Source: Streptomyces sp. SS1-1 (GTDB lineage: Bacteria > Actinomycetota > Actinomycetes > Streptomycetales > Streptomycetaceae). From it: 64,000 bases of DNA. This document shows positions 45,508 to 54,337 of this stretch, piece after piece (the first letter of the stretch is position 1; each line of letters begins with the position of its first letter). Below the pieces are notes generated by a model. The model searched no databases. It was given only the letters and a program-made list of their open reading frames with translations, and was not told where the DNA came from. The stretch is taken from the NCBI RefSeq assembly GCF_008973465.1, contig NZ_WBXN01000004.1, positions 248,001-312,000 of the forward strand. Reading direction: 5' to 3'. The position numbers and the translations under genes are program-made.

Positions 45508-45639
45508 GCGTCTCTCCCTGGGGTGATGTTCCCGGTACGGGGCAGCCGCACGGCGATCGCCGAGGGCCCCGGTGCGGGTGACGTGACGGTAGAGGCATTC
45601 GCCGGCCCTGTCGAAGTTGCTTTCCCGGCACCGAAGTGG

Positions 45640-45850
45640 CCTCAGCGACCTACGCCGAGACGCTGCGGCCCGACCCCCGTACGGTTCTGGCTGCCGGCCG
45701 AGTACCTGCCGGAGGCGGCCCGGTTCGACCACCCGTGCGGTCCTCGTGGACCGCTTGGTCTCCTTGCTCGGAGGCGCCCGCGTCGGAACGGTTCCCGTAC
45801 CGCACGACTGCACCGACGGATTCCTGGCCGCCTTCTGGTGGCCGACCTGT
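45640..45850 (+). pseudogene. Decayed SAM-dependent methyltransferase C-terminus
   Basis: Frame 1 from 45688 reads WLPAEYLPEAARFD. After a one-base shift near 45735, frame 2 reads AVLVDRLVSLLGG and then VPVPHDCTDGFLAAFWWPT. The PVPHDCTDGF..AAFW block is a hallmark of a common class I methyltransferase family. There is no intact start or catalytic N-terminus, so this is a remnant. Confidence 0.6.
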
Positions 45851-45862
45851 AGACGCGGTCGC

Positions 45863-46432
45863 TCAGCGCGCTCCTGGCACGGCCGGGGGCTGCCAGTCCC
45901 GCTTCAGCAGGCCGTACACCCAGGAGTCGGACACGACGCCGTTCACGACGCAGTCCTCCCGCAACGTCCCCTCACGGACGAAGCCCAGCTTCTCGAGGAC
46001 GCGGGCCGACGCCTGGTTGCGGGTGTCGGCCTCGGCCTGGACGCGGTTCAGGTCCAGGGTGTCGAACGCCCACCGCAGCAGGGCGTGCGCGGCCTCGGTC
46101 GCGTAGCCGTGCCCCCACATGGCAGCGCCGAGGACATAGCCCAACGAGGCGCTGCGGTACGTGGGGTTCCAGTCGGACAGACCGCACCAGCCGACGAACG
46201 CCCCGTCGGAGACACGGTCGATGGCCACCCGCGCTCCGGTGCCCTCGTCCTCCAGCGTCCGGCAGTTCGCGAGGAACCGCTGCGCGCGGGCCGGGTCGGT
46301 CCACGGCGGGGAGTCCCAGTAGCGCAGCACGTGGGAGCTGCTGTGCAGGGCGAAGAGGGAGTCGGCGTCTGCGTCGGTGAAGGGACGCAGCCGTAGGCGC
46401 TCGGTGTGCAGGACGGGAGTGGGCGGAGTCAT
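45863..46432 (-). CDS. GNAT N-acetyltransferase (RimJ/RimL type)
   Basis: The 189-residue protein begins LHTERLRLRPFTDADADSLF. It has the acetyl-CoA region LGYVLGAAMWGHGYATEAA and the C-terminal N-Q-A-S-A-R-V-L-E-K-L-G-F-V motif of Rim-type transferases. It probably acetylates an amino group on a protein or small molecule. The ATG at 46432 was preferred to a GTG three codons upstream. Confidence 0.9.
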   Translation of the reverse strand: MTPPTPVLHTERLRLRPFTDADADSLFALHSSSHVLRYWDSPPWTDPARAQRFLANCRTLEDEGTGARVAIDRVSDGAFVGWCGLSDWNPTYRSASLGYVLGAAMWGHGYATEAAHALLRWAFDTLDLNRVQAEADTRNQASARVLEKLGFVREGTLREDCVVNGVVSDSWVYGLLKRDWQPPAVPGAR

Positions 46433-46879
46433 GCACACCATCCTGGGACGCCGACGGCGGCCAGGACACCGAATATCCCGGCCGTCAGGGCGCCATGACC
46501 AGGTCCCCGATCACCGTCAGGCCGACCTGGGCCGTGACGAAGGCGCCTCGGGCCCCACCCCTGGCACCGCGGACCAGGCGTTGAAGTCCCACCGCACCGC
46601 GGCCGGGCTGTCGCCGATCGCATCGAGGAACGGGTCCACCATGTCCGGTGTCCCGGCCCACTTCTGCAGCCAGATGGGCAGGCAGGCTCTCGGGTCGTCC
46701 CCACGCTCCGACGAGCCGCCGCCCGCGGTGTCCGGTTTTGCCTGCCCATTAAAAGCCGTAGGTACGCACATGCCAGGCCACAGGACGACTCCCCCGGCTC
46801 ATGCGATGCGACAGGAGACTTTCAGTTCGCACTTGCGGCATTATCATCGACGCAATCGAGGAGCTGAGGGAGTGGACCA
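46433..46879. other. 447-base interval with no intact gene
   Basis: On the minus strand, 46771-46560 gives KWAGTPDMVDPFLDAIGD followed by AVRWDFNAWSAVPGVG. After an apparent frame change it continues ARGAFVTAQVGLTVIGDLVM to a stop at 46489. This may be a gene remnant of unknown family. The modA promoter must lie in the right-hand part; 46743-46760 is relatively AT-rich. Confidence 0.35.
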
Positions 46880-47686
46880 GTGATGAGTCGTTCCACAATG
46901 CGGACCCGTCGAACGCCGCAGGTGACCGGCGTCATCGCCGCCTCCCTGCTGGCTCTGAGCGCCTGCTCGTCCGGCGGCTCCGGCTCGTCGGCGTCCGCCT
47001 CGGGCGGGCCGTCCGGTGAGGTGACCGTCTTCGCCGCCGCCTCGCTCAAGGAGAGTTTCGAGGAACTGGGCAGGACGTTCGAGAAGGACCACCCCGGCAC
47101 GAAGGTCACTTTCAGCTTCGGCGGCAGTGACGCCCTGGCCGCGAGCATCACCGGCGGGGCCCCGGCGGACGTGTTCGCGTCGGCCAGTCCGAAGACGATG
47201 AAGATCGTGACCGACGCGGGGGGCAACAGTGGCGCCCCGACCACCTTCGTGCGCAACCGGTTGGAGATCGCCACCCTGCCGGGCAACCCGCACAAGGTCG
47301 ACTCCCTCAAGGACCTCACCCGCCCGGGCCTGAAGGTCGTGCTGTGCGACAAGACGGTGCCGTGCGGTGCCGCCGCGCAGAAGGCCCTGGCCGTCGGCAA
47401 GCTGCGGCTCACTCCCGTCTCCTGGGAGCAGGACGTCAAGTCCGCCCTCAGCAAGGTCGCCCTGAAGGAGGCCGACGCGGCCGTCGTCTACCGGAGCGAC
47501 GTGAAGGCCGCGGGCGACAAGGTGGAGGGCGTGGACTTCCCCGAGTCGGCCGGCGCCGTCAACGACTACCCGATCACCCTGCTCAAGGAGTCGAGGAACC
47601 CCGGGACGGCGAAGGCGTTCATCGACCTCGTGAAGTCCTCCGAGGGTCAGCGTGTGCTGAGCGGGGCCGGCTTCCTCACCCGGTGA
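46880..47686 (+). CDS. modA: Molybdate-binding lipoprotein ModA
   Basis: The 268-residue protein has a lipoprotein signal with lipobox LSAC and a Ser/Gly linker. It has the ModA fold with VTVFAAASLKESFEELG, the ligand loop FGGSDALAASI and GAPADVFASAS, and the later DAAVVYRSD motif. It captures molybdate or tungstate for an ABC importer. GGGAG is seven bases from GTG 46880; ATG 46883 is an alternative. modB and modC do not follow: the next gene is an MFS carrier 147 bases away. Confidence 0.9.
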   Translation: MMSRSTMRTRRTPQVTGVIAASLLALSACSSGGSGSSASASGGPSGEVTVFAAASLKESFEELGRTFEKDHPGTKVTFSFGGSDALAASITGGAPADVFASASPKTMKIVTDAGGNSGAPTTFVRNRLEIATLPGNPHKVDSLKDLTRPGLKVVLCDKTVPCGAAAQKALAVGKLRLTPVSWEQDVKSALSKVALKEADAAVVYRSDVKAAGDKVEGVDFPESAGAVNDYPITLLKESRNPGTAKAFIDLVKSSEGQRVLSGAGFLTR

Positions 47687-47775
47687 TGTCGCCGGTGATC
47701 TCGCAGGTGATGTCACAGCCGATGCCGCCTTTGCCTGAACCATGCCTGACTCTTACCTGGCTCACGTGGCATTGA

Positions 47776-47789
47776 ACAGACAGGTCTGT
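47776..47789. promoter_or_regulatory. Operator-like palindrome upstream of the MFS gene
   Basis: ACAGAC, two bases, GTCTGT sits just before a TACTAT that could be the -10 element (47791-47796). The related GTCTGTCTAC sequence recurs upstream of tetR near 49176, so the TetR protein probably binds both. Confidence 0.55.
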
Positions 47790-47833
47790 CTACTATCGGG
47801 GAGTCCGCTTCGTCCTCCTGCTGAAAGTCACCC

Positions 47834-49144
47834 ATGAGTCGCGTAACGACCGTCTCCCCCTCAGCCCCTCCGACCGTCGCGATCAAGCGGCACCCGGCGC
47901 ACGCGGTCCCCCGGCGCAGGTTCCTCCCCCTGGGACCCAAGGTCTCGATGGCCGTGTACGCCTCGATCCTCATGTCGCTGCTGGGCTCGTCCAGCGCGCC
48001 CACGCCTCTGTACGCGATCTACCAGCAGCGCTGGGGGTTCTCCCCCATCACCGTCACCGTCGTCTTCGGCGTGTACGCGGTGGCCGTCCTCTCCTCGCTC
48101 CTACTGTTCGGCAAGCTCTCCGACCATGTGGGCCGGCGGCCGGTCATCGTGACGGCCCTGGTCGTCCAAGTGGTGGCCATGGCCATCTTCATCACCGCCG
48201 GTGACGTGGGCGCGCTGATGGTCGGCCGCGTCCTCCAGGGTCTGAGCGTGGGGGCGGCCGCCGGAGCGCTCGGCGCCGGCATGCTCGACATCCACCCGCG
48301 CCGGGGCGGCTTCTTGAACTCCTTCGCGCCCATGCTGGGGACCGCGTCCGGCGCCCTGGTCTCCGGGCTGATCGTGCAGTACCTGCCGGCACCCACGCGC
48401 CTGGTCTACACGGTGCTGCTCGGCGTCTTCGCCCTGCAAGCGCTGGCCGTCCTCGCGATACGGGAGACGGTGAGCCGCAAGTCGGGCGCGCTGGCCAGCA
48501 TGATCCCCGAGTTCAAGCTGCCCAAGTCGGCCCGCGCGTCCGTGGCCGTCGCCGCGCCCGTGATGTTCGCCGTGTGGTCGATGAGCGGTCTCTACGGCGC
48601 TCTGGGGCCGTCCCTCATGCGGACCCTGGAGCACTCCTCGTCCGTGGTGTGGGGCGGGCTGCCGCTGTTCGTCCTCGCCGTCTCCGCGGCGCTGACCACG
48701 ATCACCCTGCGGAGTGCCGCCGCCCGGACCGTCATGCTGCTCAGCATCGGCACCCTGGTCGCCGGCGCCGCGATCACCCTGCTGTCGATCGGCTCGGGCC
48801 AGGGCGGCACCTGGTCGGTGATCGGGTTCTTCGTGGGCACCGTGATAGCCGGTGTCGGGTTCGGCAGCGGGTTCCAGGGCGGGATCAGGCTCGTCATCCC
48901 GAAGGTCGAGGCGCATGAGCGCGCCGGCGCGCTCTCCCTGCTGTACGTCGTGTGCTACATCGGTCTCGGCATCCCCGCCGTCATCGCCGGTGTGCTGGTG
49001 GTGCACGGCGGCGGCTTGATCACGACGTCCAAGGAGTACAGCGTCGCCCTCATCGTGCTGGCGCTCGCCGCCTTCGCCGGGCTTCTGCGCAGCGGTCGCC
49101 GGGAGAAGCGGGAGCGGCTGTCGGCCCAGATGTCCGAGGCGTGA
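47834..49144 (+). CDS. MFS transporter
   Basis: The 436-residue protein has about 12 TM segments. The MFS loop motif GKLSDHVGRRPVIV is in the 2-3 loop, and TPLYAIYQQRWGFSP follows the first TM segment. It is probably a drug or metabolite exporter. The tetR gene 56 bases downstream and the shared operator sequence suggest substrate-induced expression. Confidence 0.9.
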   Translation: MSRVTTVSPSAPPTVAIKRHPAHAVPRRRFLPLGPKVSMAVYASILMSLLGSSSAPTPLYAIYQQRWGFSPITVTVVFGVYAVAVLSSLLLFGKLSDHVGRRPVIVTALVVQVVAMAIFITAGDVGALMVGRVLQGLSVGAAAGALGAGMLDIHPRRGGFLNSFAPMLGTASGALVSGLIVQYLPAPTRLVYTVLLGVFALQALAVLAIRETVSRKSGALASMIPEFKLPKSARASVAVAAPVMFAVWSMSGLYGALGPSLMRTLEHSSSVVWGGLPLFVLAVSAALTTITLRSAAARTVMLLSIGTLVAGAAITLLSIGSGQGGTWSVIGFFVGTVIAGVGFGSGFQGGIRLVIPKVEAHERAGALSLLYVVCYIGLGIPAVIAGVLVVHGGGLITTSKEYSVALIVLALAAFAGLLRSGRREKRERLSAQMSEA

Positions 49145-49168
49145 CCGCGGACCTCGCAAGGTCTAGAA

Positions 49169-49186
49169 TGAACAAGTCTGTCTACA
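49169..49186. promoter_or_regulatory. Second GTCTGTCTAC operator-like site
   Basis: TGAACAAGTCTGTCTACA matches the 47773 site except for a short insertion there. It overlaps the likely -10 TAGAAT (49164-49169) upstream of tetR. Confidence 0.45.
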
Positions 49187-49200
49187 GAGAGGTGGGCGCC

Positions 49201-49803
49201 ATGGCTGCCAAGACCCCGGCCCGCGTGTCCGCGCGTGAACGTCTGCTCATGGCGGCCGACGAGCTCTTCTACAGCGAAGGCGTGCAGACCGTCGGTATCG
49301 ACCGGGTGATCGAGCACGCCGGAGTGGCCAAGGCCTCCCTGTACAACAGCTTCGGGAGCAAGGAAGGCCTGGTCCGCGCCTACCTGGAGCTCCGCTTCGA
49401 GCGCCGCAAGGACCACATCACCCGCACGCTGACGCGCTTCCGCACTCCGCGTGAGCAGATGCTCGGCGTGTTCGACGCGCTCGGTGAGGCGTTCACCGAG
49501 CCGGGGTACAACGGCTGCTCGTTCGCCCGGGCCACCTCCGAGGCGGCCGACGACAGCGCCGCCCGCAAGGTGGCCGACGACTACCGCGCCTGGCTGCGCG
49601 GCCTGTTCACCGAACTGGCGGCGGCCGCCGGGTACGCCGATCCGGACACGATCGCCCGGCAGTTCCTGCTGCTGTACGACGGTGCCGGTCAGTCCGCGAA
49701 GATGGACCGCGACCCGTCGGCGGCCACCAGCGCCCGCGCCGCCGCGGCCATCCTGCTGGACGCGTCCCCGCTGGTGTCCGCCGTTCCCGACCCCACCCAG
49801 TAG
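49201..49803 (+). CDS. TetR family transcriptional regulator
   Basis: The 200-residue regulator has the HTH IDRVIEHAGVAKASLYNSFGSKEGL and a TetR C-terminal domain with YNGCSFARATSEA. The ATG at 49201 has AGAGAGG upstream. An in-frame ATG at 49168 overlaps the operator and is less likely. It follows the MFS gene in the same direction. Confidence 0.9.
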   Translation: MAAKTPARVSARERLLMAADELFYSEGVQTVGIDRVIEHAGVAKASLYNSFGSKEGLVRAYLELRFERRKDHITRTLTRFRTPREQMLGVFDALGEAFTEPGYNGCSFARATSEAADDSAARKVADDYRAWLRGLFTELAAAAGYADPDTIARQFLLLYDGAGQSAKMDRDPSAATSARAAAAILLDASPLVSAVPDPTQ

Positions 49804-49858
49804 GTCTGCGGGTCGCCCCGGGGAAGGCGTCGCAGCCGGCCGCTTCCGCCGCTCCGAC

Positions 49859-50182
49859 TCAGCTCTGAGCGTCCTCGTCGAGGGCCGCCAGCCCGTCCTC
49901 CCAGCGCCGGCGCCGCTCGTCGTCGGACTGCTCCCACCACGGGGTGCCCCGTTCGCCGAGCGCGACCTTGGCCCGCTGCACGCGGGCCCGGGCCTCCCGT
50001 TCGGCCTTCTCGTCGTTCGCCGTCGTCGCCGCGCGCACCGCGCGGCGGGCGGACATCAGGTGGCTCCGCAGGCGTGCCCCGGTCTCCCCGGGGAGGGACG
50101 GGTCGGTGGCCCGCCACTTCCGTCCGTCGATGACCACGAAGTGCCCGTCGGGGGTCTTCTCCGGGGGCTCACGTGTGCTCAT
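49859..50182 (-). CDS. Small conserved actinobacterial protein of unknown function
   Basis: The 107-residue hydrophilic protein has a GHFVVIDGRKWRATDPSLPG segment, a long charged helix and an ALGERGTPWWEQSDDERRRRW C-terminal motif. I recall similar short proteins in streptomycetes without a known role. Its start overlaps the end of the APC permease gene by 14 bases, so the two are co-expressed. Confidence 0.75.
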   Translation of the reverse strand: MSTREPPEKTPDGHFVVIDGRKWRATDPSLPGETGARLRSHLMSARRAVRAATTANDEKAEREARARVQRAKVALGERGTPWWEQSDDERRRRWEDGLAALDEDAQS

Positions 50183-51599
50183 GGGAACGATTCTGGTCCG
50201 GTGCGCCGCTCGGGGCGGGCTCGGCGGGGGCCGTCCGCCGCGCGCCCTTCTTCCGCCGTGCGGTGGCCACCGCACCGAGCGCCGCGCCGACGGCCACGAT
50301 GATGAGTCCGCGCAGCCACACCGCGCCCTCGATCTGCGTGGCCAGCAGGACGCACGAGGCGATGCCCAGCACCGGCAGGACGGTCGGGGTGCGGAAGTGG
50401 TCCGCCTCGCCCTCGTCGCGGCGCAGGACGAGGACCGCCGTGTTGACCATGACGAAGACGATCAGCAGGAGCAGCACCAGGGTCGAGGCCAGGGTAGCGA
50501 CGCTTCCGGTGAGGGCGAGCAGCATCGCCAGCACGGTGGTGGCGGCGATCGCGGCCCACGGGGTGCGGCGGCCGGGCAGCACCTTGGTCAGCGCGGAGGG
50601 CAGGAGGCCGTCCTTCGCCATGCCGTAGGTGAGGCGGGAGGACATGATGCCGGTCAGCAGTGCGCCGTTGGCGACGGCGACGAGCGCGATGGCGCTGAAC
50701 AGGCGCTCGGGGACGCCGCCCGCCTCCTTGACGACCTCCAGCAGCGGCCCGCTCGACCCGGCCAGCCGGGTGGTCGGTACGGCGGCGGAGGCGGCCAGGC
50801 CGACCAGGACGTACACGGCCCCGGCGGTGGCGAGGGCGCCGAACAGGGCGCGGGGGTAGGAGCGCCTCGGATTGCGGGTCTCCTCGGCGACGTTCACCGA
50901 GGTCTCGAACCCGACGAAGGAGTAGTACGCCAGCACGGACCCGCTCAGGACGGCCGCCGCGGCGCCCTTCTCGGGGGTGCCCAGCTGGGTGAGCCGTCCG
51001 AGGTCGCCGTCGCCGCGCAGCAGCAGCCAGGCGCCGAGCACGATGATGACCATCAGTCCGCCCACCTCGATGAGGGTGGCGACGACGTTGGCGCGGGTGG
51101 ACTCCTTGATGCCGCGCGCGTTGATCAAGGCGAGCAGCCCCAGGAACAGGACGGCCACCAGGCCCACGGGCAGCGTCACGAACGCCGAGAGGTAGTCGCC
51201 GCCGAAGCCCCGGGCGAGGGCGGCGACGGAGACGACGCCGGCGGCCAGCATGCAGAAGCCGGCGACGAACCCGGCGAACGGCCCGAAGGCGCGGGTCGCG
51301 TAGTGGGAGGCGCCGCCCGCCCTCGGATACTTCGTCGCGAGTTCGGCGTAGGAGGCGGCGGTCAGCAGGGCCAGCAGCAGGGCGACGACGAGCGGCACCC
51401 ATACGGCTCCGCCCGCGTCGGCGGCGACCTGTCCGACCAGGACGTACACCCCGGCGCCGAGGACGTCGCCCAGGATGAAGAAGTAGAGCAGCGGGGTGGT
51501 GAGGGCGCGCTTGAGCGCCGTGCCCTCCCCTGCCCCTCCGGGTGCCGCCGTGTCCGTGCCGGCCTGTGCCGCCGTGCTGTTTCCGACTCTTCTTGCCAT
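50169..51599 (-). CDS. APC-family amino acid permease
   Basis: The 476-residue protein has about 12-14 TM segments. The APC motif LGDVLGAGVYVLVGQVA lies in TM1 and YYSFVGFETSVNVAEETRNPRR in the TM6-7 region, as in cationic amino acid transporters. The ATG at 51599 has GAGG upstream. It is co-transcribed with the small downstream gene. Confidence 0.9.
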   Translation of the reverse strand: MARRVGNSTAAQAGTDTAAPGGAGEGTALKRALTTPLLYFFILGDVLGAGVYVLVGQVAADAGGAVWVPLVVALLLALLTAASYAELATKYPRAGGASHYATRAFGPFAGFVAGFCMLAAGVVSVAALARGFGGDYLSAFVTLPVGLVAVLFLGLLALINARGIKESTRANVVATLIEVGGLMVIIVLGAWLLLRGDGDLGRLTQLGTPEKGAAAAVLSGSVLAYYSFVGFETSVNVAEETRNPRRSYPRALFGALATAGAVYVLVGLAASAAVPTTRLAGSSGPLLEVVKEAGGVPERLFSAIALVAVANGALLTGIMSSRLTYGMAKDGLLPSALTKVLPGRRTPWAAIAATTVLAMLLALTGSVATLASTLVLLLLIVFVMVNTAVLVLRRDEGEADHFRTPTVLPVLGIASCVLLATQIEGAVWLRGLIIVAVGAALGAVATARRKKGARRTAPAEPAPSGAPDQNRSHEHT

Positions 51600-51667
51600 A
51601 CCGCCTCGTGTCCCCCGGAAGGCGCGATGCACGCTCGCGACTCCCGAGGACACAGGACGCGATTCGG

Positions 51668-52555
51668 TTACGAGGCGGTCCCTCGCGCCGGGCTCTCCTC
51701 GGCCCAGGCCCGCTCCAGCAGGTCACCGAAGGACGTCGGCTCGCGTCCGATCAGCTCGGCGAGGGTCGGATCGACGGCGGTGAACTCGCCGCCGCGGGCC
51801 GCCGCGAAGATGCTCAGCAGCAGGTCGGTGAGGGATTCCGGGGCCCCGTGCGTCAGCATCTGCTCGCGGAAGGCGTCGTCGGGGACGACGGTCCGGGTGA
51901 ACGGCCGTCCGGTGACCCGGGTCGCGATCTCGGCGACCGTGGCGAAGTCGAGGGCCGCCGTGCCGGTGAGGGGCGGGGTGGGGCCCTCGAAGCGGCCCTC
52001 GTCGGTGAGGATCGCGGCGGTGGCCTCGGCGAGGTCGTCGTGTCCGGTCCAGGTGACCGGGCCGTCGGCGGGGAGGGCGATGTCGCCGGTGTGGCGGGCG
52101 GCCTCCAGGAACTGCAGGGCGCTGGACGTGTAGAAGCCGTTGCGCAGGGCCGTCCAGGGCAGGCCGGTGGCGCGCAGCAGGTCCTCGGTCCGCGCGTGGT
52201 CGCGGCAGGGCTGGAAGTGGGAGTCGTGGGCGGCGCCCATCTGGCTGGTGTAGAGGATGCGGCCGACGCCGGCCTTCACCGCCGCGTCGATGGCGGTGCG
52301 GTGTCCGGCGACGCACTCCTCGCCCGCGCGGTCGAGGGAGACGAGGAGCAGCTGCCCCGCGCCGTCGAAGGAGTGCACGAGGGAGGCGGGGTCGTCGAAG
52401 CTGCCCTGCCGGACGCGGACTCCCCGGTCGGCGAGGTCCTTGGCCTTGCGGGGGTCGCGGACGCTGACGCCCACGCGGTCGGCGGGGACGCGCTCCAGGA
52501 GGCGTTCGACGACGCGGCGGCCGAGCTTTCCGGTGGCTCCGGTCACGATGATCAT
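51668..52555 (-). CDS. NmrA-like NAD(P)-binding oxidoreductase
   Basis: The 295-residue atypical SDR starts MIIVTGATGKLGRRVV with the GxxGxxG motif and contains ILYTSQMGAAHDSHFQ and a TGLPWTALRNGFY segment. It is similar to quinone oxidoreductase QorB or NmrA-type redox sensors. It is divergent from a TetR gene with operator repeats between them. Confidence 0.9.
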   Translation of the reverse strand: MIIVTGATGKLGRRVVERLLERVPADRVGVSVRDPRKAKDLADRGVRVRQGSFDDPASLVHSFDGAGQLLLVSLDRAGEECVAGHRTAIDAAVKAGVGRILYTSQMGAAHDSHFQPCRDHARTEDLLRATGLPWTALRNGFYTSSALQFLEAARHTGDIALPADGPVTWTGHDDLAEATAAILTDEGRFEGPTPPLTGTAALDFATVAEIATRVTGRPFTRTVVPDDAFREQMLTHGAPESLTDLLLSIFAAARGGEFTAVDPTLAELIGREPTSFGDLLERAWAEESPARGTAS

Positions 52556-52574
52556 GGGGTTCTCCCCGGCTTGT

Positions 52575-52619
52575 TTCCAGTGGAATCATTTTGACGCTAA
52601 CACTGTAATATCAGTGGAA
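52575..52619. promoter_or_regulatory. Operator repeats between NmrA-like and TetR genes
   Basis: TTCCA, one base, TGGAA lies at 52575-52585 and CACTG, six bases, CAGTG at 52601-52616. The 8-mer CAGTGGAA occurs twice (52578 and 52612). The interval is unusually AT-rich for this genome. Confidence 0.5.
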
Positions 52620-52644
52620 GCAACCAGCCGATATCATCGATTCC

Positions 52645-53373
52645 ATGACTACGCGCGACACGACCGACAGCCCTCGCCGCCGCATCGTCGAGGCCGCCGT
52701 CGAGCTCCTGGAGACCGGCGGCCCGGACGCGGTGAGCACCCGCGCGGTCGCCTCCGCCGCGGGGATGCAGCCCCCGGCGATCTACCGCCTGTTCGGGGAC
52801 AAGGAGGGGCTCCTCGAGGCCGTCGCGGAGCACGGGTACGCGCAGTTCCTGGAGAGCAAGCGCGCGCTGCTCGACCCCGAGCCCAAGGACGCGGTGGAGG
52901 ATCTGCGCCGCGCGTGGGACATGGTCGTGGAGTTCGGGGTCTCCCGTCCGGAACTGTTCGCCGTCATGACGCGGGCGACCGGGCGCGGCGCCGACCAGGC
53001 ACACCGCGCGGGCCTGGAGATGCTCTACGGCCGGGTGCGCCGGCTGGCGGCCACCGGATGGCTGCGGGTCGACGAGGAACTGGCCGCGCAGATCATCCAG
53101 GCGACCGGCCGGGGCGCGGTCACCACCTGGCACTCCACCCCGCCGGAACGCCGCACCCCCGCACTGCTGACCGCGCTGCGCGAGGCCACGATCGCCGCGA
53201 TCACCCACGCCGAGCCGACGGTCCCCGCCACGGAGAGCGGCCCCGCCGCGGCGGCCCGCGCCCTGCGTGCCGCGCTCCCCGACGAGGCGGACGTCCTGAG
53301 CGACGCCGAGCAGCGGCTGCTGCGCGAGTGGCTGACCCGGCTGGCCGCGGACGGTGGCGCTCCACAGGCGTGA
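52645..53373 (+). CDS. TetR family transcriptional regulator
   Basis: The 242-residue regulator has the HTH STRAVASAAGMQPPAIYRLFGDKEGL. The C-terminal domain shares the WDMVVEFGVSRPELFAVM pattern with the TetR at 26620, so the two are paralogues. It is divergent from the NmrA-like gene it probably controls. Confidence 0.92.
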   Translation: MTTRDTTDSPRRRIVEAAVELLETGGPDAVSTRAVASAAGMQPPAIYRLFGDKEGLLEAVAEHGYAQFLESKRALLDPEPKDAVEDLRRAWDMVVEFGVSRPELFAVMTRATGRGADQAHRAGLEMLYGRVRRLAATGWLRVDEELAAQIIQATGRGAVTTWHSTPPERRTPALLTALREATIAAITHAEPTVPATESGPAAAARALRAALPDEADVLSDAEQRLLREWLTRLAADGGAPQA

Positions 53374-53397
53374 TCGGCCTTCAGCGGCGGGCGGACC

Positions 53398-54213
53398 TCA
53401 CGTCGGTCGGCTCCCGGCGGCCAGAGCCCGCAAGGCGTCCTCGTCCGGGGTGCCGGGCTCGGCGAAGTACACGTACAGGACGTGCCCTTCCGGCCCGGTG
53501 AGCGCGAACGTCTCGTAGCCGAGCCGGAGCACGACGCCCTCGTCCACCCGCAGGGCCTTCTGCCCCATCACCCGCTCATAGACGTCGTGCGCGTCCCACA
53601 GCGTGCGGAAGCTCTCGCTGCGCTCTCGTAGGTCGGCCACAAAGCCGTCCAGCTCCGCCTTGCGGGTCGCCGCCGTCGCACGCAGTCCGGCCACCGCCTG
53701 CCGGGCGATCTCATCCCAGTCGGGGTAGACCGTGCGGGCCCTCGGGTCCAGGAAGGTGAACTCGATCAGGTTGTGCCCCGGGCTCCACGCCGGGTTCACT
53801 CGGGCCGCGAGGTCCGTCCCGGCGAGGACGTCACGCCTCGGGTCCACGACGAAGGCCGGCAGATCGGCCCACCGGTTCAGCAGGTGCAGCACTCCGGGCC
53901 GTACGGAGTGGGCGGCGCCGGGGTCGGTGCGGCTCGGCGCGGGCATCGCCACGGACCACAGGTAGGTGCGCTCGGTGTCGTCCAGGCGCAGCGCTCGGGC
54001 CAGCGCCTCCAGGACCTCACGGGAGGGATTTCTGTCACGGCCCTGTTCGATACGGGTGTAATAGGAGGGGCTGAGCCCCGCCATCAGCGCCAGTTCCTCA
54101 CGCCGCAGCCCTTTGACCCGGCGTCGCGTGTTGTCCACGACGCCTCCTTGGGAGATGTCGAACTTGTCGCGCCGACTGCGGAGGAATTCCCCGAGCTGAT
54201 TCTCACCGGTCAT
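53398..54213 (-). CDS. XRE regulator with MmyB-like ligand domain
   Basis: The 271-residue regulator has the N-terminal HTH (RRRVKGLRREELALMAGLSPSYYTRIEQGRDRNPS) and a C-terminal MmyB-like PAS domain (LPAFVVDPRRDVLAGTDLAA). Such regulators sit beside short-chain dehydrogenases in streptomycetes and usually repress them. It is divergent from the SDR pair. Confidence 0.9.
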   Translation of the reverse strand: MTGENQLGEFLRSRRDKFDISQGGVVDNTRRRVKGLRREELALMAGLSPSYYTRIEQGRDRNPSREVLEALARALRLDDTERTYLWSVAMPAPSRTDPGAAHSVRPGVLHLLNRWADLPAFVVDPRRDVLAGTDLAARVNPAWSPGHNLIEFTFLDPRARTVYPDWDEIARQAVAGLRATAATRKAELDGFVADLRERSESFRTLWDAHDVYERVMGQKALRVDEGVVLRLGYETFALTGPEGHVLYVYFAEPGTPDEDALRALAAGSRPT

Positions 54214-54286
54214 CGGACCCGACGATAGCACCGGCCCTTGTGCCGGATCCGTGCCCCGCGTCCCCCCAGCCTGACCCTGTGAGAGC

Positions 54287-54302
54287 CACCCTCAAGAGGG
54301 TG
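54287..54302. promoter_or_regulatory. Probable operator of the XRE regulator
   Basis: CACCCTC, two bases, GAGGGTG is a perfect 7-bp inverted repeat 36 bases upstream of the SDR start. Confidence 0.6.
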
Positions 54303-54337
54303 TGGCACGGCTCGAATCGCCTTGTTGTCCTGGAGAC

